Source: RDXT01 sp033765305 | GTDB taxonomy: Bacteria > Bacteroidota > Bacteroidia > J057 | Reading direction: 5' to 3' | Assembly (NCBI GenBank): GCA_033765305.1 | Contig: JANRID010000021.1 | Location: forward strand, 1-64,000 | DNA: 64,000 nucleotides | Shown here: positions 47,228-56,126 of the stretch, piece after piece | Position numbering within the stretch: position 1 is the stretch's first letter | Layout: each line of letters begins with the position of its first letter | Notes under the pieces: generated by a model | The model's database searches: none | The model's input: only the letters and a program-made list of their open reading frames with translations | What the model was told of the DNA's origin: nothing | Made by a program: the position numbers and the translations under genes

Positions 47228-47401
47228 ATGGCACTTACTACGGTTCAGCTGATTATTGCAGCCGCGATTGTCGTGATCGTGGGCGCCGGCGCGCTGTTTA
47301 TCATCCAGGACCGGCGGGCGTACCGCCGCGAGCAGGAAGAAGCGCACCTGGCGCATCAGCGCCCCGCTGCCCGGCGCACGGCTGCGCAGAAGCCTGCGTG
47401 A
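47228..47401 (+). CDS. small single-pass membrane protein
   Basis: A 57-residue protein: MALTTVQL, a membrane helix (IIAAAIVVIVGAGALFII), then a basic cytoplasmic tail rich in Arg, Ala and Gln. Start set at 47228 because the upstream frame is not hydrophobic. Function unknown; it sits between two strong terminators, so it is transcribed alone, probably from the AT-rich region at 47165-47220. Confidence 0.6.
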   Translation: MALTTVQLIIAAAIVVIVGAGALFIIQDRRAYRREQEEAHLAHQRPAARRTAAQKPA

Positions 47402-47425
47402 CCTGCGGTCCTCCTTGCCTGAAGT

Positions 47426-47455
47426 AAACGGCTGCCCGCTCCGGCAGCCGTTTTG
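47426..47455 (+). terminator. terminator after the small membrane protein
   Basis: Perfect 11-base stem AAACGGCTGCC/GGCAGCCGTTT, 6-base loop, then TG. Bidirectional: also serves the minus-strand GSCFA gene. Confidence 0.8.
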
Positions 47456-47458
47456 CGC

Positions 47459-48448
47459 TCATGGCCCGGCAAGCCGGGCGGCTACCTCGGCCAGCTCTGC
47501 CTCGCAGCCGAGCAGCGGATGCAGTTCCAGCAGCTGCGCCTGCACCTGCAGCAGAAAGGCACGGTGCCGTTCCGGATCCGGATGCATGGGGCGGTGCGCA
47601 AGGTCCCGCTGCACACGCTCCCAGCGGGCGATGAGCGCCCGCGTATCCGGCGGAAAGCAGGCCTCTGCCACGTATTCCCAGATATACCGGACTGCCGCAT
47701 CCGAGGGGTGGATGAGATCGTCCTGATAGTACCGGTAGTCCCGGAGGTCGTCCATCATCAGCTCCCAGGCCGGGAAATAGCAGATGCGCGGATCCGCCTC
47801 GCAGAGCTGGTGGCAGAGCACCCGGAGCACGGCCTTGCTGAGCGAGTTCTGCTGCATGCCTTCGCGCAGGTAGCGCACAGGGCTCACGCTGAGCATGACC
47901 TGCAGCTCCGGCCGCAGGGCGTGCAACCGCCCGAGCGTTTCGCGCATCTGGCTGTACAAGGCTGCCGGGTCGTGCAACGCGGTGCGGAACGCTGCTGCCG
48001 GATACGTATGACAATTGTTGACGACGGCCTCTGCCGGCAGCAGCCGGTGCGTGACAGCCGTTCCAAATGTGAGAATGAGCACGTCGGTCCGGGGCAGCCA
48101 GGCCGCCAGCATGCCGAGCGCCTCGTCCAGGCGCGCCTGCGCGGCGGCGGGGTCGGGATCGCTGAAGCGGCTGTGCAGATCGAAGCTGTGCCACAGGCCC
48201 GAATGCGCTGCCCATTGCCAGGGCATCAGCGGCGCGGTGCCCAGGCCCGCATCCAGCAGCCTGCAGAGCGAAATGGGGTTGAAGGCAAGCCCCAGGGGAT
48301 TGACCAGCGCCGGAATCTTCGCCCCGGCCAGCAGGCCGCCGATCCGGTCGGCGAAGCAGCTGCCCATCGCCACGACCCGCGTGCCGTGGGTGATGGCCGG
48401 CAGGCCGCCGGGCCGGGGAAGTTCGGTTCTGAACCGCAGGGCTGCCAT
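47459..48448 (-). CDS. GSCFA family protein
   Basis: A 329-residue protein with the family name motif GSCFADRIG early and SGLWHSFDLHSRF, VLTFGTAV, and QDDLIHPSDAAV later. The fold is SGNH hydrolase-like; activity is unestablished, possibly deacylation or ester hydrolysis of a glycan or lipid. Start chosen at 48448 (MAALRFRTELP). No signal peptide. It is divergent from the carboxypeptidase-regulatory-like gene downstream on the plus strand. Confidence 0.88.
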   Translation of the reverse strand: MAALRFRTELPRPGGLPAITHGTRVVAMGSCFADRIGGLLAGAKIPALVNPLGLAFNPISLCRLLDAGLGTAPLMPWQWAAHSGLWHSFDLHSRFSDPDPAAAQARLDEALGMLAAWLPRTDVLILTFGTAVTHRLLPAEAVVNNCHTYPAAAFRTALHDPAALYSQMRETLGRLHALRPELQVMLSVSPVRYLREGMQQNSLSKAVLRVLCHQLCEADPRICYFPAWELMMDDLRDYRYYQDDLIHPSDAAVRYIWEYVAEACFPPDTRALIARWERVQRDLAHRPMHPDPERHRAFLLQVQAQLLELHPLLGCEAELAEVAARLAGP

Positions 48449-48619
48449 CGTTCCGTCTGCGTAGCAAGCGTTGAGAACCTCAAGTTGGGCAGGATTTTTT
48501 CCCCTTCCAACCCGGCCAGGCATCTGCCGCACAACCCTGCGCGCGCCCTTGCGTACACGCTGCAAACAGCCCGCACCTGCCTGATCCAACCGAATTGGAA
48601 TTTTATTATTTTTACCCGT

Positions 48620-49285
48620 ATGAAGCAACAGGTGTTGATCGGCATTCTGGCAGCGCTGCTGCCCCTCGCGTCGTCCGCTCAGGAGCGCGTGTTTCAGTTA
48701 TCCGGCATGGTGATCAGCGCCGCTTCCGGTGACCCGGTCCCGTATGTGACCATCCAGATCAATCACACCCGCCGGGGTGCGATCTGCAACCAGCAGGGCT
48801 TCTTCAGCGTGCCCGTGACCCTCAGCGATACCGTGTACTTCAACCACGTCGGCTTCCACCCGAGCAAGCTGGTCATGTGGAAATACTACAATGAGTACCA
48901 GGGAGATAAATCCCAGTATCTCTACGTGGTGCAGTACCTCCGCGAGGATACCCTTACCCTCAAGCCGATCGTGATTTTTCCCTACGACACGCCCGAGGAG
49001 CTGAAGACGGCCGTCATCAACATGGACCGCCCGATCAATCTGGCGGAGGATGTGGCGCGCGAAAACCTCGATCCGCGTACGCTGCATTCCATCATGGCCT
49101 CCCTGCCGGCCGACGGCGGCGAGCGTATCGTAGTGGCCCGCCAGATGTACTACGACTACTACCACTCCCAGAACCTCGTGCCCACGGTGGGCTTCGATCC
49201 GGTCATGGCAGCCCGGCTGCTGCAATACGTCGTGGACAAGGCCAAGAAACGGCGCGACCGGGGACTGAATTACTGGACAGAGTAA
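48620..49285 (+). CDS. exported protein with carboxypeptidase-regulatory-like domain
   Basis: A 221-residue exported protein: signal peptide (MKQQVLIGILAALLPLASSAQ), then a CarboxypepD_reg-like beta sandwich (LSGMVISAASGDPVPYVTIQIN, GFFSVPVTLSDTVYFNHVGFHPSKLVM) followed by an Asp/Tyr-rich C-terminal region. This domain in Bacteroidota often forms the periplasmic plug-side extension of TonB-dependent receptors, but here it stands alone. Probably a periplasmic accessory of the outer membrane. Confidence 0.85.
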   Translation: MKQQVLIGILAALLPLASSAQERVFQLSGMVISAASGDPVPYVTIQINHTRRGAICNQQGFFSVPVTLSDTVYFNHVGFHPSKLVMWKYYNEYQGDKSQYLYVVQYLREDTLTLKPIVIFPYDTPEELKTAVINMDRPINLAEDVARENLDPRTLHSIMASLPADGGERIVVARQMYYDYYHSQNLVPTVGFDPVMAARLLQYVVDKAKKRRDRGLNYWTE

Positions 49286-49291
49286 CTCGGG

Positions 49292-50599
49292 TCACCCTTC
49301 TTCGGCCACGGCGGGGGGCAGCGGCTTGCTGACCAGGATCTTGTCGATCCGGTTCAGGTCCATATCCACGATCTCGAAGCGGTAGCCCCCGGCAGTGAAA
49401 TGCTCGCCGGTACGCGGCACCTTCTTGAGGTGCCAGATGGCGAAGCCTGCCAGCGTGGTATACTCCTGCTCGTCTTCGCTGAATTCCGGAAGGTCGATCA
49501 GGTCTTTCAGCTCTTCGATCTGGGTATCTCCATCGATGAGGAAGGAGCCGTCCTCCCGCCGGATGACTGACTGCTCCTCCGTGCGGTTCTGTTCGGGCAG
49601 GTAGCCGAAGATATTCTCAATCAGGTCGTGCAGGGTCAGCATGCCGGCGGTGGAGCCGTATTCGTCCACGATGATCCCTACATACAGCTTGTTCTCGCGG
49701 AACAACTCCAGGATCTTGATGGCACGCGTGGTCTCCGGAATAAACACCGGGCGGATGAGCAGCTCCTGGATATCGAAAGGCCCGCTGGCGGTGGAGAGCC
49801 GGTTGACGAAGGTCTTGGTATTCAGAATGCCGATCACGCGGTCCAGATCGCCCTCGCAGACTGGCAGCTTGGTGTGCTCCGAGGCCAGTACCCGCGCCCG
49901 GATCTCGTCGAAGGGCAGCTTGATATCCAGCCAGTTGACGAAGCGGCGGTTGGTCATGATCGAATAGGCCTTGCGGTCGGCGAAGCGGAAAATGCTCTTG
50001 ATCATTTCATTTTCCTGCTCCTCGATCACCCCGTGCTCTACGCCCTGCTCGATGATGAGCTTCATTTCCTCTTCCGAAACCGGTGCCTCCTGCTTCTCCT
50101 GGATGCGCAGCAGCTTCAGCACCAGCCGGGTCGAGAGGCTGAGAAACGACGCAATCGGGTGCGTGACGGTGGCAAAGGCATTGAGAAAGCGGGCAAGGAA
50201 GATCGAAATGCCCTCCGGATTGGTGAGCCCCAGGCTTTTGGGCACCAGCTCGCCGATCACCAGCGACAGATAGGTAATGAAGGTGACGATGATGCCGAGG
50301 GAAATCTCGTACGCCTGCGGGCGCAGGATCTCGATCTGCTCGATGAGCGGCTTGATGTTGTCGGCGAGGGCTACCCCGCCGAAGGTGCCCGAAATAACCC
50401 CCACCAGCGTGATGCCGATCTGCACGGTCGAGAGAAACCGCTCCGGGTTTTCGAGCAGTTCGAGGGCAGCAATGGCGCCGCGGTCGCCTTTGCGTGCGCG
50501 TTCCTCCAGCTTGGTCTTCCGGGACGAGACGAGGGCAATTTCCGACAGCGCGAAAAACCCGTTGAGCAGGACGAGCAGAATGATGATGAGCAGTTCCAA
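49292..50599 (-). CDS. CNNM/CorC (hemolysin-family) transporter-like protein
   Basis: A 435-residue inner-membrane protein: four membrane helices of a DUF21/CNNM domain (residues 1-190), a pair of CBS domains (~200-330) and a CorC_HlyC domain (~345-430; DGDTQIEELKDLIDL). Members mediate Mg2+ or Co2+ efflux and are often mislabelled hemolysins. A minus-strand -7 box TACTTTTG (50633-50626) lies 27 bases upstream, so it has its own promoter although it follows the redox genes on the same strand. Confidence 0.92.
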   Translation of the reverse strand: MELLIIILLVLLNGFFALSEIALVSSRKTKLEERARKGDRGAIAALELLENPERFLSTVQIGITLVGVISGTFGGVALADNIKPLIEQIEILRPQAYEISLGIIVTFITYLSLVIGELVPKSLGLTNPEGISIFLARFLNAFATVTHPIASFLSLSTRLVLKLLRIQEKQEAPVSEEEMKLIIEQGVEHGVIEEQENEMIKSIFRFADRKAYSIMTNRRFVNWLDIKLPFDEIRARVLASEHTKLPVCEGDLDRVIGILNTKTFVNRLSTASGPFDIQELLIRPVFIPETTRAIKILELFRENKLYVGIIVDEYGSTAGMLTLHDLIENIFGYLPEQNRTEEQSVIRREDGSFLIDGDTQIEELKDLIDLPEFSEDEQEYTTLAGFAIWHLKKVPRTGEHFTAGGYRFEIVDMDLNRIDKILVSKPLPPAVAEEG

Positions 50600-50625
50600 A
50601 CCGGTATTCCAGGGTTAACCGGCTC

Positions 50626-50633
50626 AAAAGTAC
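50626..50633 (-). promoter_or_regulatory. candidate -7 element (TACTTTTG)
   Basis: Matches TAnnTTTG on the minus strand, upstream of the CNNM/CorC gene. No -33 TTG at the preferred spacing. Confidence 0.5.
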
Positions 50634-50673
50634 AGTTTTTTCCGTTCCGTGCGGCGGCTTTCGCCGCTCCGCG

Positions 50674-52035
50674 TCAGAACAGCGACTGCTCCATGCGGCT
50701 CTTGCCGGTATCGGGGCCGTTTTCGAGGCGCAGTACGCCCCTGGGGCACACGGCTGCGCAGATGCCGCAGCCCACGCAGGAGGCCCGCACGATGTTCTGG
50801 CCCCGCTGGGCATAGGCCCGCACGTCGATGCCCATCTCGCAGTAGGTGGAGCAGTTGCCGCAGGAGATGCACTGCCCATGGTTGGTGGTGATGCGGAACC
50901 GCGAGAAGAAGCGCTGGAAAATGCCCAGAATCGCCGCCTGCGGGCAGCCGAAGCGGCACCACACCCGCGAGCCCATCAGCGGATAGAAGCCGGTGCCGAT
51001 TACCCCCGAAAACATCGAGCCGATCAGGAAGCCGTACCACTTGGCGTAGCCCTGCGAAAAGCCGCCCAGGACCTGCCCCTGCGTGGCGGAGTTGATCCAG
51101 AGGACTCCCGTCAGCAGCACGATGGCCACGAGCACGCTGTGAATGAGCCAGCGCTCGATTTTCCAGGCATTCAGCGATTTGTCCGAGAGGTGGCGGAAAG
51201 GGTCGCCGGCGGTTTCGGCCAGGCCGCCGCAGCCGCAGACCCAGGAGCAGTACCAGCGCTTGCCGAAGAAATACGTCAGCACCGGCACGCCGATGAGCGC
51301 AATGGCCACCGCCCAGAAGGTCATGAACACGCCCAGCGTGCCCGGGTGGGTCATGTAGTAATTGAGGTCGTTCGGAAAGAGGTATTCCTTCTTCAGCGGC
51401 CAGAAATAGGAGAAATAAAATTCCGGCTCGTTCATCATCACCAGCCAGGCAGGGATGAGGAAGGCGAACACCAGCTGGAAAAAGGCAACCGAAACCGTCC
51501 GGATGAGCTGATAGCGGTTGTGGCGGTATTTGAGGGCAAATTTGAAGCCCATTGTCAGCACCGCCACGGTGTAGAAGGTGCCGTAGAGGAACCACTGGTC
51601 GGCAGGCTTATGCCGCAGGGCCATGCTGAGCGGGTCGAAAAGCCGCACGAGGCCGGCATTTGCGCCGCCTTCGCCCTGGCCCAGCCCGAAATACTGCGGA
51701 AACCAGTACAGCAGCACGTAAAAACCGGTCAGCACCACGCCCAGCACCCAGCCCCAGGCGCCGCGCCGGGACTCGGAGAGGAAAAATACGCCGTTGTTCT
51801 GGATGCCGGCGGGCTTGGTCATGTAGGCCTGCCACGCGAAGAGCGCGCCGCCGCCCATGAGGCCGGCGAGGGTGAGCACGAGCAGCGGGGCCGGATGGGC
51901 GGCGGCACCGCCTGCCACGGCGGTCAGCATGCCCAGCACCCCCAGGCCCACGAGGGCCAGGGCCAGTTTTTGCCAGGTATTGTAGCCCCTCGGATAGGGG
52001 TTGGCGAGCGAAAGGCTGAGGTCGGATTGAGCCAT
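50674..52035 (-). CDS. polytopic 4Fe-4S membrane protein (NosR/NapH-like)
   Basis: A 453-residue inner-membrane protein with about seven helices and a C-terminal cytoplasmic-face ferredoxin domain carrying two cluster motifs: CISCGNCSTYC (about 389-399) and CVGCGICAAVC (about 418-428). Additional cysteine pairs WYCSWVCGCGG and WCRFGCP lie in loops between helices, as in NosR/NapH/RdxA-type electron-transfer proteins. It would pass electrons between the quinone pool and a soluble or periplasmic acceptor. It is 13 bases downstream of an FAD oxidoreductase gene on the same strand, so the pair is probably an operon. Confidence 0.88.
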   Translation of the reverse strand: MAQSDLSLSLANPYPRGYNTWQKLALALVGLGVLGMLTAVAGGAAAHPAPLLVLTLAGLMGGGALFAWQAYMTKPAGIQNNGVFFLSESRRGAWGWVLGVVLTGFYVLLYWFPQYFGLGQGEGGANAGLVRLFDPLSMALRHKPADQWFLYGTFYTVAVLTMGFKFALKYRHNRYQLIRTVSVAFFQLVFAFLIPAWLVMMNEPEFYFSYFWPLKKEYLFPNDLNYYMTHPGTLGVFMTFWAVAIALIGVPVLTYFFGKRWYCSWVCGCGGLAETAGDPFRHLSDKSLNAWKIERWLIHSVLVAIVLLTGVLWINSATQGQVLGGFSQGYAKWYGFLIGSMFSGVIGTGFYPLMGSRVWCRFGCPQAAILGIFQRFFSRFRITTNHGQCISCGNCSTYCEMGIDVRAYAQRGQNIVRASCVGCGICAAVCPRGVLRLENGPDTGKSRMEQSLF

Positions 52036-52048
52036 GGGGTCGGGGAAA

Positions 52049-53392
52049 TCAGGCAGGGTGAATCATGCGTTTCAGTGCGGAAAGGCCCCGGCGGATCGGG
52101 GTGCCCAGCGGTTTGCCGAAGCGGGCTTCATACTGCTTCAGCACCTCGGCTTCATATTCGTCGTAGAATTCCGGGTCGAAATTGGCAGCGCCCAGGCTGC
52201 GCAGCACCGTCTCGATGTGCGCGCCCGTCTCGATCCAGCGCATGCATGCCTCTGCCCGGTAGCGGATGCCCATAAGGTTGAATCCCAGCACCTTGCCGCT
52301 GGCCCGTTCCCACACGATGCGGATGGATTTGTGCTCGCGCGGATGCTGCCAGTACAGGTGCTCCTCGCCCTCGCGGACCGTATTGCCGACAGAGCCGTAG
52401 ACCTGGTATTCGAGGTGGATGAACTTGGCGGAATTGAACCAGACACCCTGGCGGTACGGCGCGGGCGCGCCGCTGAGGGTGCGGGCCAGCACAGGCCCCA
52501 TGAGCTTGCCGGTGTACCAGACGGCTTCGATGCCCCGGCGGCCCGGCTCCGGCTGGCGCAGCTCGGCACAGTCGCCGATGGCGTAGATGTCCGGCACATT
52601 GGTCCGGAGGTATTGGTCCACGAGAAAGCCGCGCCCGGTCTCGATGCCGGCGCTGGCCGCCAGGTCCACGTTGGGGCTCACGCCGATGGTCAGCCCCACA
52701 AACTGGCAGGGGATCTCCTCCCCGCGCTTCGTGCGCACGGCGCGCACGCGTCCGGAGGCATCGCCCAGGATTTCATCCAGCTCCTCGCCCAGCCGGAGGT
52801 CGATGCCGCCGGCTGCGCGGATCTCTTCGTTGATCATCGCCGACTCCTCCCTGGGGAGCACATTGGCCCAGAAACTCGGCTCGCGCACCAGATAGGTTAC
52901 CGGGATATGGCGCGAATGCAGCATCTCCGTCAGTTCGATGCCGATCAGGCCGCCGCCCACCACCACCGCCTGCCGGATCTCCGGCGTGAGCGCCGTCAGC
53001 GAGTCGAGGTCCTGTTTGCTCACCATGCCCTGCACCCCCCGGAGATCCTGCCCCGGACGGCCCGGCTTGTTGGGCCGGGAGCCGGTGGCCAGCACCAGCT
53101 GGTCGTAGGCCAGGGTGCGGCCGTCCGTGAAATGCAGCATCCTGGCCGCCGCATCGATGCGGCTCACCTCGGCCCGCATCAGCCCGATCCGGTTTTTCTC
53201 CCAGAAAAAATCTTCGTAGGGCTTGGTATGCTCATACTTCATGTGCCCCATGTAGATGTACATCAGGGCGGTGCGGGACCAGAAATGATCTGTTTCGGCA
53301 GAGATGACGGTGATCTGCTGGCTGGACAGCTTGCGGAGGTGGCGGGCAGTAGAGATGCCCGCGATGCCGTTGCCGATGATGACGGTATGCAT
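52049..53392 (-). CDS. NAD(P)/FAD-dependent pyridine-nucleotide oxidoreductase
   Basis: A 447-residue flavoprotein: N-terminal FAD dinucleotide motif IIGNGIAGIS (5-14), second nucleotide motif VVVGGGLIGIELTEML near residue 150, and the FAD-site IYAIGDCAEL near 290. It resembles NADH:rubredoxin/nitrite reductase-type FAD subunits and has no transmembrane helix. Start at 53392 chosen because the flavin motif then begins at residue 5; an earlier ATG at 53494 has no support. Forms a redox pair with the 4Fe-4S protein downstream (13-base gap). The electron acceptor is unknown. Confidence 0.93.
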   Translation of the reverse strand: MHTVIIGNGIAGISTARHLRKLSSQQITVISAETDHFWSRTALMYIYMGHMKYEHTKPYEDFFWEKNRIGLMRAEVSRIDAAARMLHFTDGRTLAYDQLVLATGSRPNKPGRPGQDLRGVQGMVSKQDLDSLTALTPEIRQAVVVGGGLIGIELTEMLHSRHIPVTYLVREPSFWANVLPREESAMINEEIRAAGGIDLRLGEELDEILGDASGRVRAVRTKRGEEIPCQFVGLTIGVSPNVDLAASAGIETGRGFLVDQYLRTNVPDIYAIGDCAELRQPEPGRRGIEAVWYTGKLMGPVLARTLSGAPAPYRQGVWFNSAKFIHLEYQVYGSVGNTVREGEEHLYWQHPREHKSIRIVWERASGKVLGFNLMGIRYRAEACMRWIETGAHIETVLRSLGAANFDPEFYDEYEAEVLKQYEARFGKPLGTPIRRGLSALKRMIHPA

Positions 53393-53732
53393 GTGCAGGG
53401 GTTGACAAACGCATTCAAGGTACGATGCGGGCCTGAATGCGGCAAGGGCAAAGATGCGGTGCAGATGACGGCCCGGATGTAGGCGGGGCGACATTGCGGC
53501 AAAATCTACGTGCGGCTGGCAGATCCGGATGGGATACCCCTAAAAAAATTAGGGGACTCATTCCGCTCCGCGGAAGAGTCAACCCTAACCCTTGCTCATT
53601 CTTTACTTTAACCTGTTGAGTCAAAATTACGGCGCGGCCAGCCGGTTTATCCCGCCTGAAGCCCGAATGGTCAGAATCGCGGGGCTAACGGAGCGATTCC
53701 TGCCGCGAGAGGCCGGGGGGCTTCGTCCCTGG
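53393..53732. other. 340-base intergenic region with two stacked hairpins
   Basis: No coding gene is convincing here. Features: a stem of CCCCTAA/TTAGGGG around A5 at 53537-53555, immediately followed by a second stem GACTC...GCGGAAGAGTC (53555-53580) with one bulged base. Together they may act as a terminator or attenuator on either strand; the A-rich loop gives a T-rich one on the minus strand. Promoter elements of the strict TAnnTTTG type were not seen. Confidence 0.45.
53537..53580. terminator. tandem stem-loops
   Basis: Stem 1: CCCCTAA (53537-53543) with TTAGGGG (53549-53555), loop A5. Stem 2: GACTC-A-TTCCGC (53555-53566) with GCGGAAGAGTC (53570-53580). The stems share base 53555, so they are alternative or mutually exclusive, which is a hint of attenuation. 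Confidence 0.4.
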
Positions 53733-54407
53733 TCAGGCGGCGGCGGGCACGGTCTGGCGCAGCTTGCGGCCCCAGTAGAGCTGCAGCGGCAGGATCAGCA
53801 TCAGCGGGCCGAACCATTGCAGGTACCAGGGCAGGAAATGGGCGGCATTGACGGTGAAGGCGGTGGTGGAGGCGGTAAATGCGCCCAGCATGGTAATGGC
53901 GTGCTCATGCAGCCAGACGGACGGGTGCAGGGCAGCTGCCTGGCGCAGCTTGCGGAGGTGGCCGGCGGCATCGGCCAGGGCACCTCCGCCGAACACGCCG
54001 AACAGAATGGCAAACATGACTGCATCGCCGCCCCGGAGGCCGTAGCGCACGGCCTGCGAGGCCATCCACAGGCCGCAGAGCAGCAGGGCTGCCGAGACCG
54101 CATAGTCATACGGGCGCACTGCCGCGCCGCGCATCAGGCGCAGAGCCCGGACTGCCCGGAAAATCCCGGCCCAGACCAGGAGGCTGATTCCGAGCAGAAA
54201 CTGGTAAAACACCACGCCGGGATGGCGCAGGAAGCCGGCAATGGCGGTCGCGCAGACGAGGGTCATGGCCCAGTAGAAGATGCGGCCGGCTACGCGGTGG
54301 CGGCGGGGATCGCGGCGGTTGAACCAGATCGCCAGCGGGCCGGCGATCAGGGTGAGGGTGCCCGCTCCAATGTGGGCGCTGATGGAAAGCTGAGGCAGAA
54401 GGTCCAT
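53733..54407 (-). CDS. polytopic membrane protein (DUF2306-like)
   Basis: A 224-residue membrane protein with six or seven helices and conserved-looking histidines (SISAHIGAGTLTLIAGPLAIW, HRVAGRIFYW, LHEHAITML, HFLPWYLQW), the pattern of DUF2306-type heme or quinone-binding membrane proteins. Start set at 54407; the frame is open upstream but not protein-like. Function unknown. Confidence 0.7.
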   Translation of the reverse strand: MDLLPQLSISAHIGAGTLTLIAGPLAIWFNRRDPRRHRVAGRIFYWAMTLVCATAIAGFLRHPGVVFYQFLLGISLLVWAGIFRAVRALRLMRGAAVRPYDYAVSAALLLCGLWMASQAVRYGLRGGDAVMFAILFGVFGGGALADAAGHLRKLRQAAALHPSVWLHEHAITMLGAFTASTTAFTVNAAHFLPWYLQWFGPLMLILPLQLYWGRKLRQTVPAAA

Positions 54408-54747
54408 GTCGGTCAGGTGAACAGTAGGTGTCCGGAAACCCCGGTGTGCTGCTCCAACGGCCCGGCGTGCTGCCGGGATGCAGCGCCGGGGCAGACGGCA
54501 GGGAAATGGGGCCGGCAGCAAGGCTGCGGGGCGGGCTGCACCAGGCCGGGGCCATCGGCCTGCCCTGCACGCTTATCCGCCCCGGCAGCACGCTTGATCA
54601 TTGCGCATGACTTTTTGGCCAGGCCTCCGTATATAAGGGTGCGCAAGCTGCGGGCGCTGCGCGGAAAAAGATGAGGATTTTTGCGCTGCCCGATGTATAT
54701 TTGTTCTTCAGACTGTTACGACCGCGTACCAACGATAAGGCAAGCAT
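54408..54747. other. 340-base intergenic region with promoter near right end
   Basis: Apart from the -7 element at 54696-54703, nothing is evident; the sequence is GC-rich to about 54650, then becomes AT-rich near the promoter. No RNA gene or convincing small frame was seen. Confidence 0.4.
54696..54703 (+). promoter_or_regulatory. -7 element (TATATTTG) for the surface lipoprotein gene
   Basis: Perfect match to TAnnTTTG, 44 bases before ATG 54748. The nearest TTTG (54680-54683) is only 12 bases upstream, so the -33 box is out of register. Confidence 0.6.
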
Positions 54748-56073
54748 ATGAAACGCATCTATTGGACCGGATTCGCTGCAATGGCCCTGCTGAGCGCCTG
54801 CACGGGTTCGCGTTATACTGCCACGGCAGAGTATGACGATGTGTACTACTCGCGCAGCGACCGGACGGAGGTGGAAATTGTAGCCGAGGAACAGCCCCGC
54901 GAGGAGGCGCCCTCCCAGTACTACTCCGACTATGCCGACGCGAACCGCTACCGCGAGCCCATCGACAGCTACCGGGATTATTACTACGAAGACGACGACT
55001 TCGCATTCTCCCGCAGGCTCCGCCGCTTTCACCAGCCTGCCCGCACCTCGTGGCGCTATTACGACCCCTTCTACGCCAACGATCTGTACTTCGTCATGGG
55101 CACCCCCTACTGGAACAACTGGAACAGCTGGGGCTGGTATAACTGGAACCGTCCGACCTTCGGCTCTGCCTGGGGCTGGAACGATCCCTTCTTCAATACC
55201 TGGGGCTGGGGGAATACGTGGAACACTTGGAATACCTGGAACGCCTTCAGCTACAACCCCTACGTAGGCGCGTACTACGGCTGGGGGCCGGATTTCGGCT
55301 TCGGCGGCTGGAATGGCTTCAATACCGGCGGATTTTACAGCCCGGCCTTCTACGGCGGCTACTACTGCCCGCCCACCGGCTTTGTTCCCTACAGCCGCTG
55401 GAACCGCTATACCAACTGGACGCAGTCGCCCGCCGGCAGCAATGCCGTGACCCGCGTGCGCAACTCGACGCAGGGCGCTTCGGTGCAGAACGCATATGTG
55501 CCGGGCCCCGGCCAGGGCGGATCGCCCCGCACGAGCCTGACGGCTCAGAACGCTGCGGCTCCGGCTAATTACCTGACTCCGCGCGGCCGCATCGAGCCTG
55601 CCCGCACACTTCCGGCTGCTGCGCCCCGCATCAACTCGGGCCGCGATCTGGAGCCTTCGGTGGTGTCGCCCCGCACGCCTGCCTCGCCTTCCCGCGTAAC
55701 GCCTGCGGCGCCCCGCGTGCCTACGGCCCAGCCCTCGGTGCGTCCGGGCCTGAATGAGTCGCCCACGGTGCGTCCTTCCCAGCCTTCGGTGCGTCCGGGC
55801 CTGAATGAGTCGCCCACGGTGCGTCCTTCCCAGCCTTCGGTGCGTCCGGGCCTGAACGAGTCGCCCACGGTGCGTCCTTCCCAGCCTTCGGTCCGCCCGT
55901 CGGCACCGAGCCCGCGGCCCCCGGCAGTGGAGCGCCCCTCCAGCTTCGACCGTCCCAGCTATTCGCCCAGCCCGAGCCCGCGCCCGAGCTACTCGCCTTC
56001 CGGCGGCGGCTCCAGCTCGCCCCGGCCCAGCGGCGGCGGCGGATCCAGCAGCCCCAGCCCCCGCAGACCGTAA
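54748..56073 (+). CDS. aromatic- and proline-rich surface lipoprotein with 17-residue repeats
   Basis: A 441-residue lipoprotein (MKRIYWTGFAAMALLSAC). Residues ~25-230 are remarkably rich in Tyr, Trp, Asn and Gly (for example YWNNWNSWGWYNWN), then a low-complexity Pro/Ser/Arg tail. Three consecutive copies of a 17-residue unit PSVRPGLNESPTVRPSQ (bases 55732-55884) are followed by a partial copy. Aromatic-rich, Pro-rich lipoproteins of this type are common on Bacteroidota surfaces and may be adhesive or structural; nothing catalytic is seen. The antisense strand carries a long open frame that I regard as spurious. Confidence 0.85.
   Translation: MKRIYWTGFAAMALLSACTGSRYTATAEYDDVYYSRSDRTEVEIVAEEQPREEAPSQYYSDYADANRYREPIDSYRDYYYEDDDFAFSRRLRRFHQPARTSWRYYDPFYANDLYFVMGTPYWNNWNSWGWYNWNRPTFGSAWGWNDPFFNTWGWGNTWNTWNTWNAFSYNPYVGAYYGWGPDFGFGGWNGFNTGGFYSPAFYGGYYCPPTGFVPYSRWNRYTNWTQSPAGSNAVTRVRNSTQGASVQNAYVPGPGQGGSPRTSLTAQNAAAPANYLTPRGRIEPARTLPAAAPRINSGRDLEPSVVSPRTPASPSRVTPAAPRVPTAQPSVRPGLNESPTVRPSQPSVRPGLNESPTVRPSQPSVRPGLNESPTVRPSQPSVRPSAPSPRPPAVERPSSFDRPSYSPSPSPRPSYSPSGGGSSSPRPSGGGGSSSPSPRRP
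55732..55884 (+). repeat. three tandem 51-base in-frame repeats
   Basis: Units at 55732-55782, 55783-55833 and 55834-55884 encode the same 17 residues with only a few synonymous differences (for example GAATGA/GAACGA), followed by a partial fourth. Such near-identical repeats are prone to slipped-strand copy-number change. Confidence 0.9.
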
Positions 56074-56101
56074 GATCATCCATCGTACACAGATATTCAT
56101 C

Positions 56102-56126
56102 CGGGCAGGTACCATCCTGCCCGTTT
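56102..56126 (+). terminator. rho-independent terminator
   Basis: Perfect 8-base stem CGGGCAGG/CCTGCCCG with a 6-base loop and TTTCT tail, between the surface lipoprotein and FadL-type genes. Confidence 0.7.
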
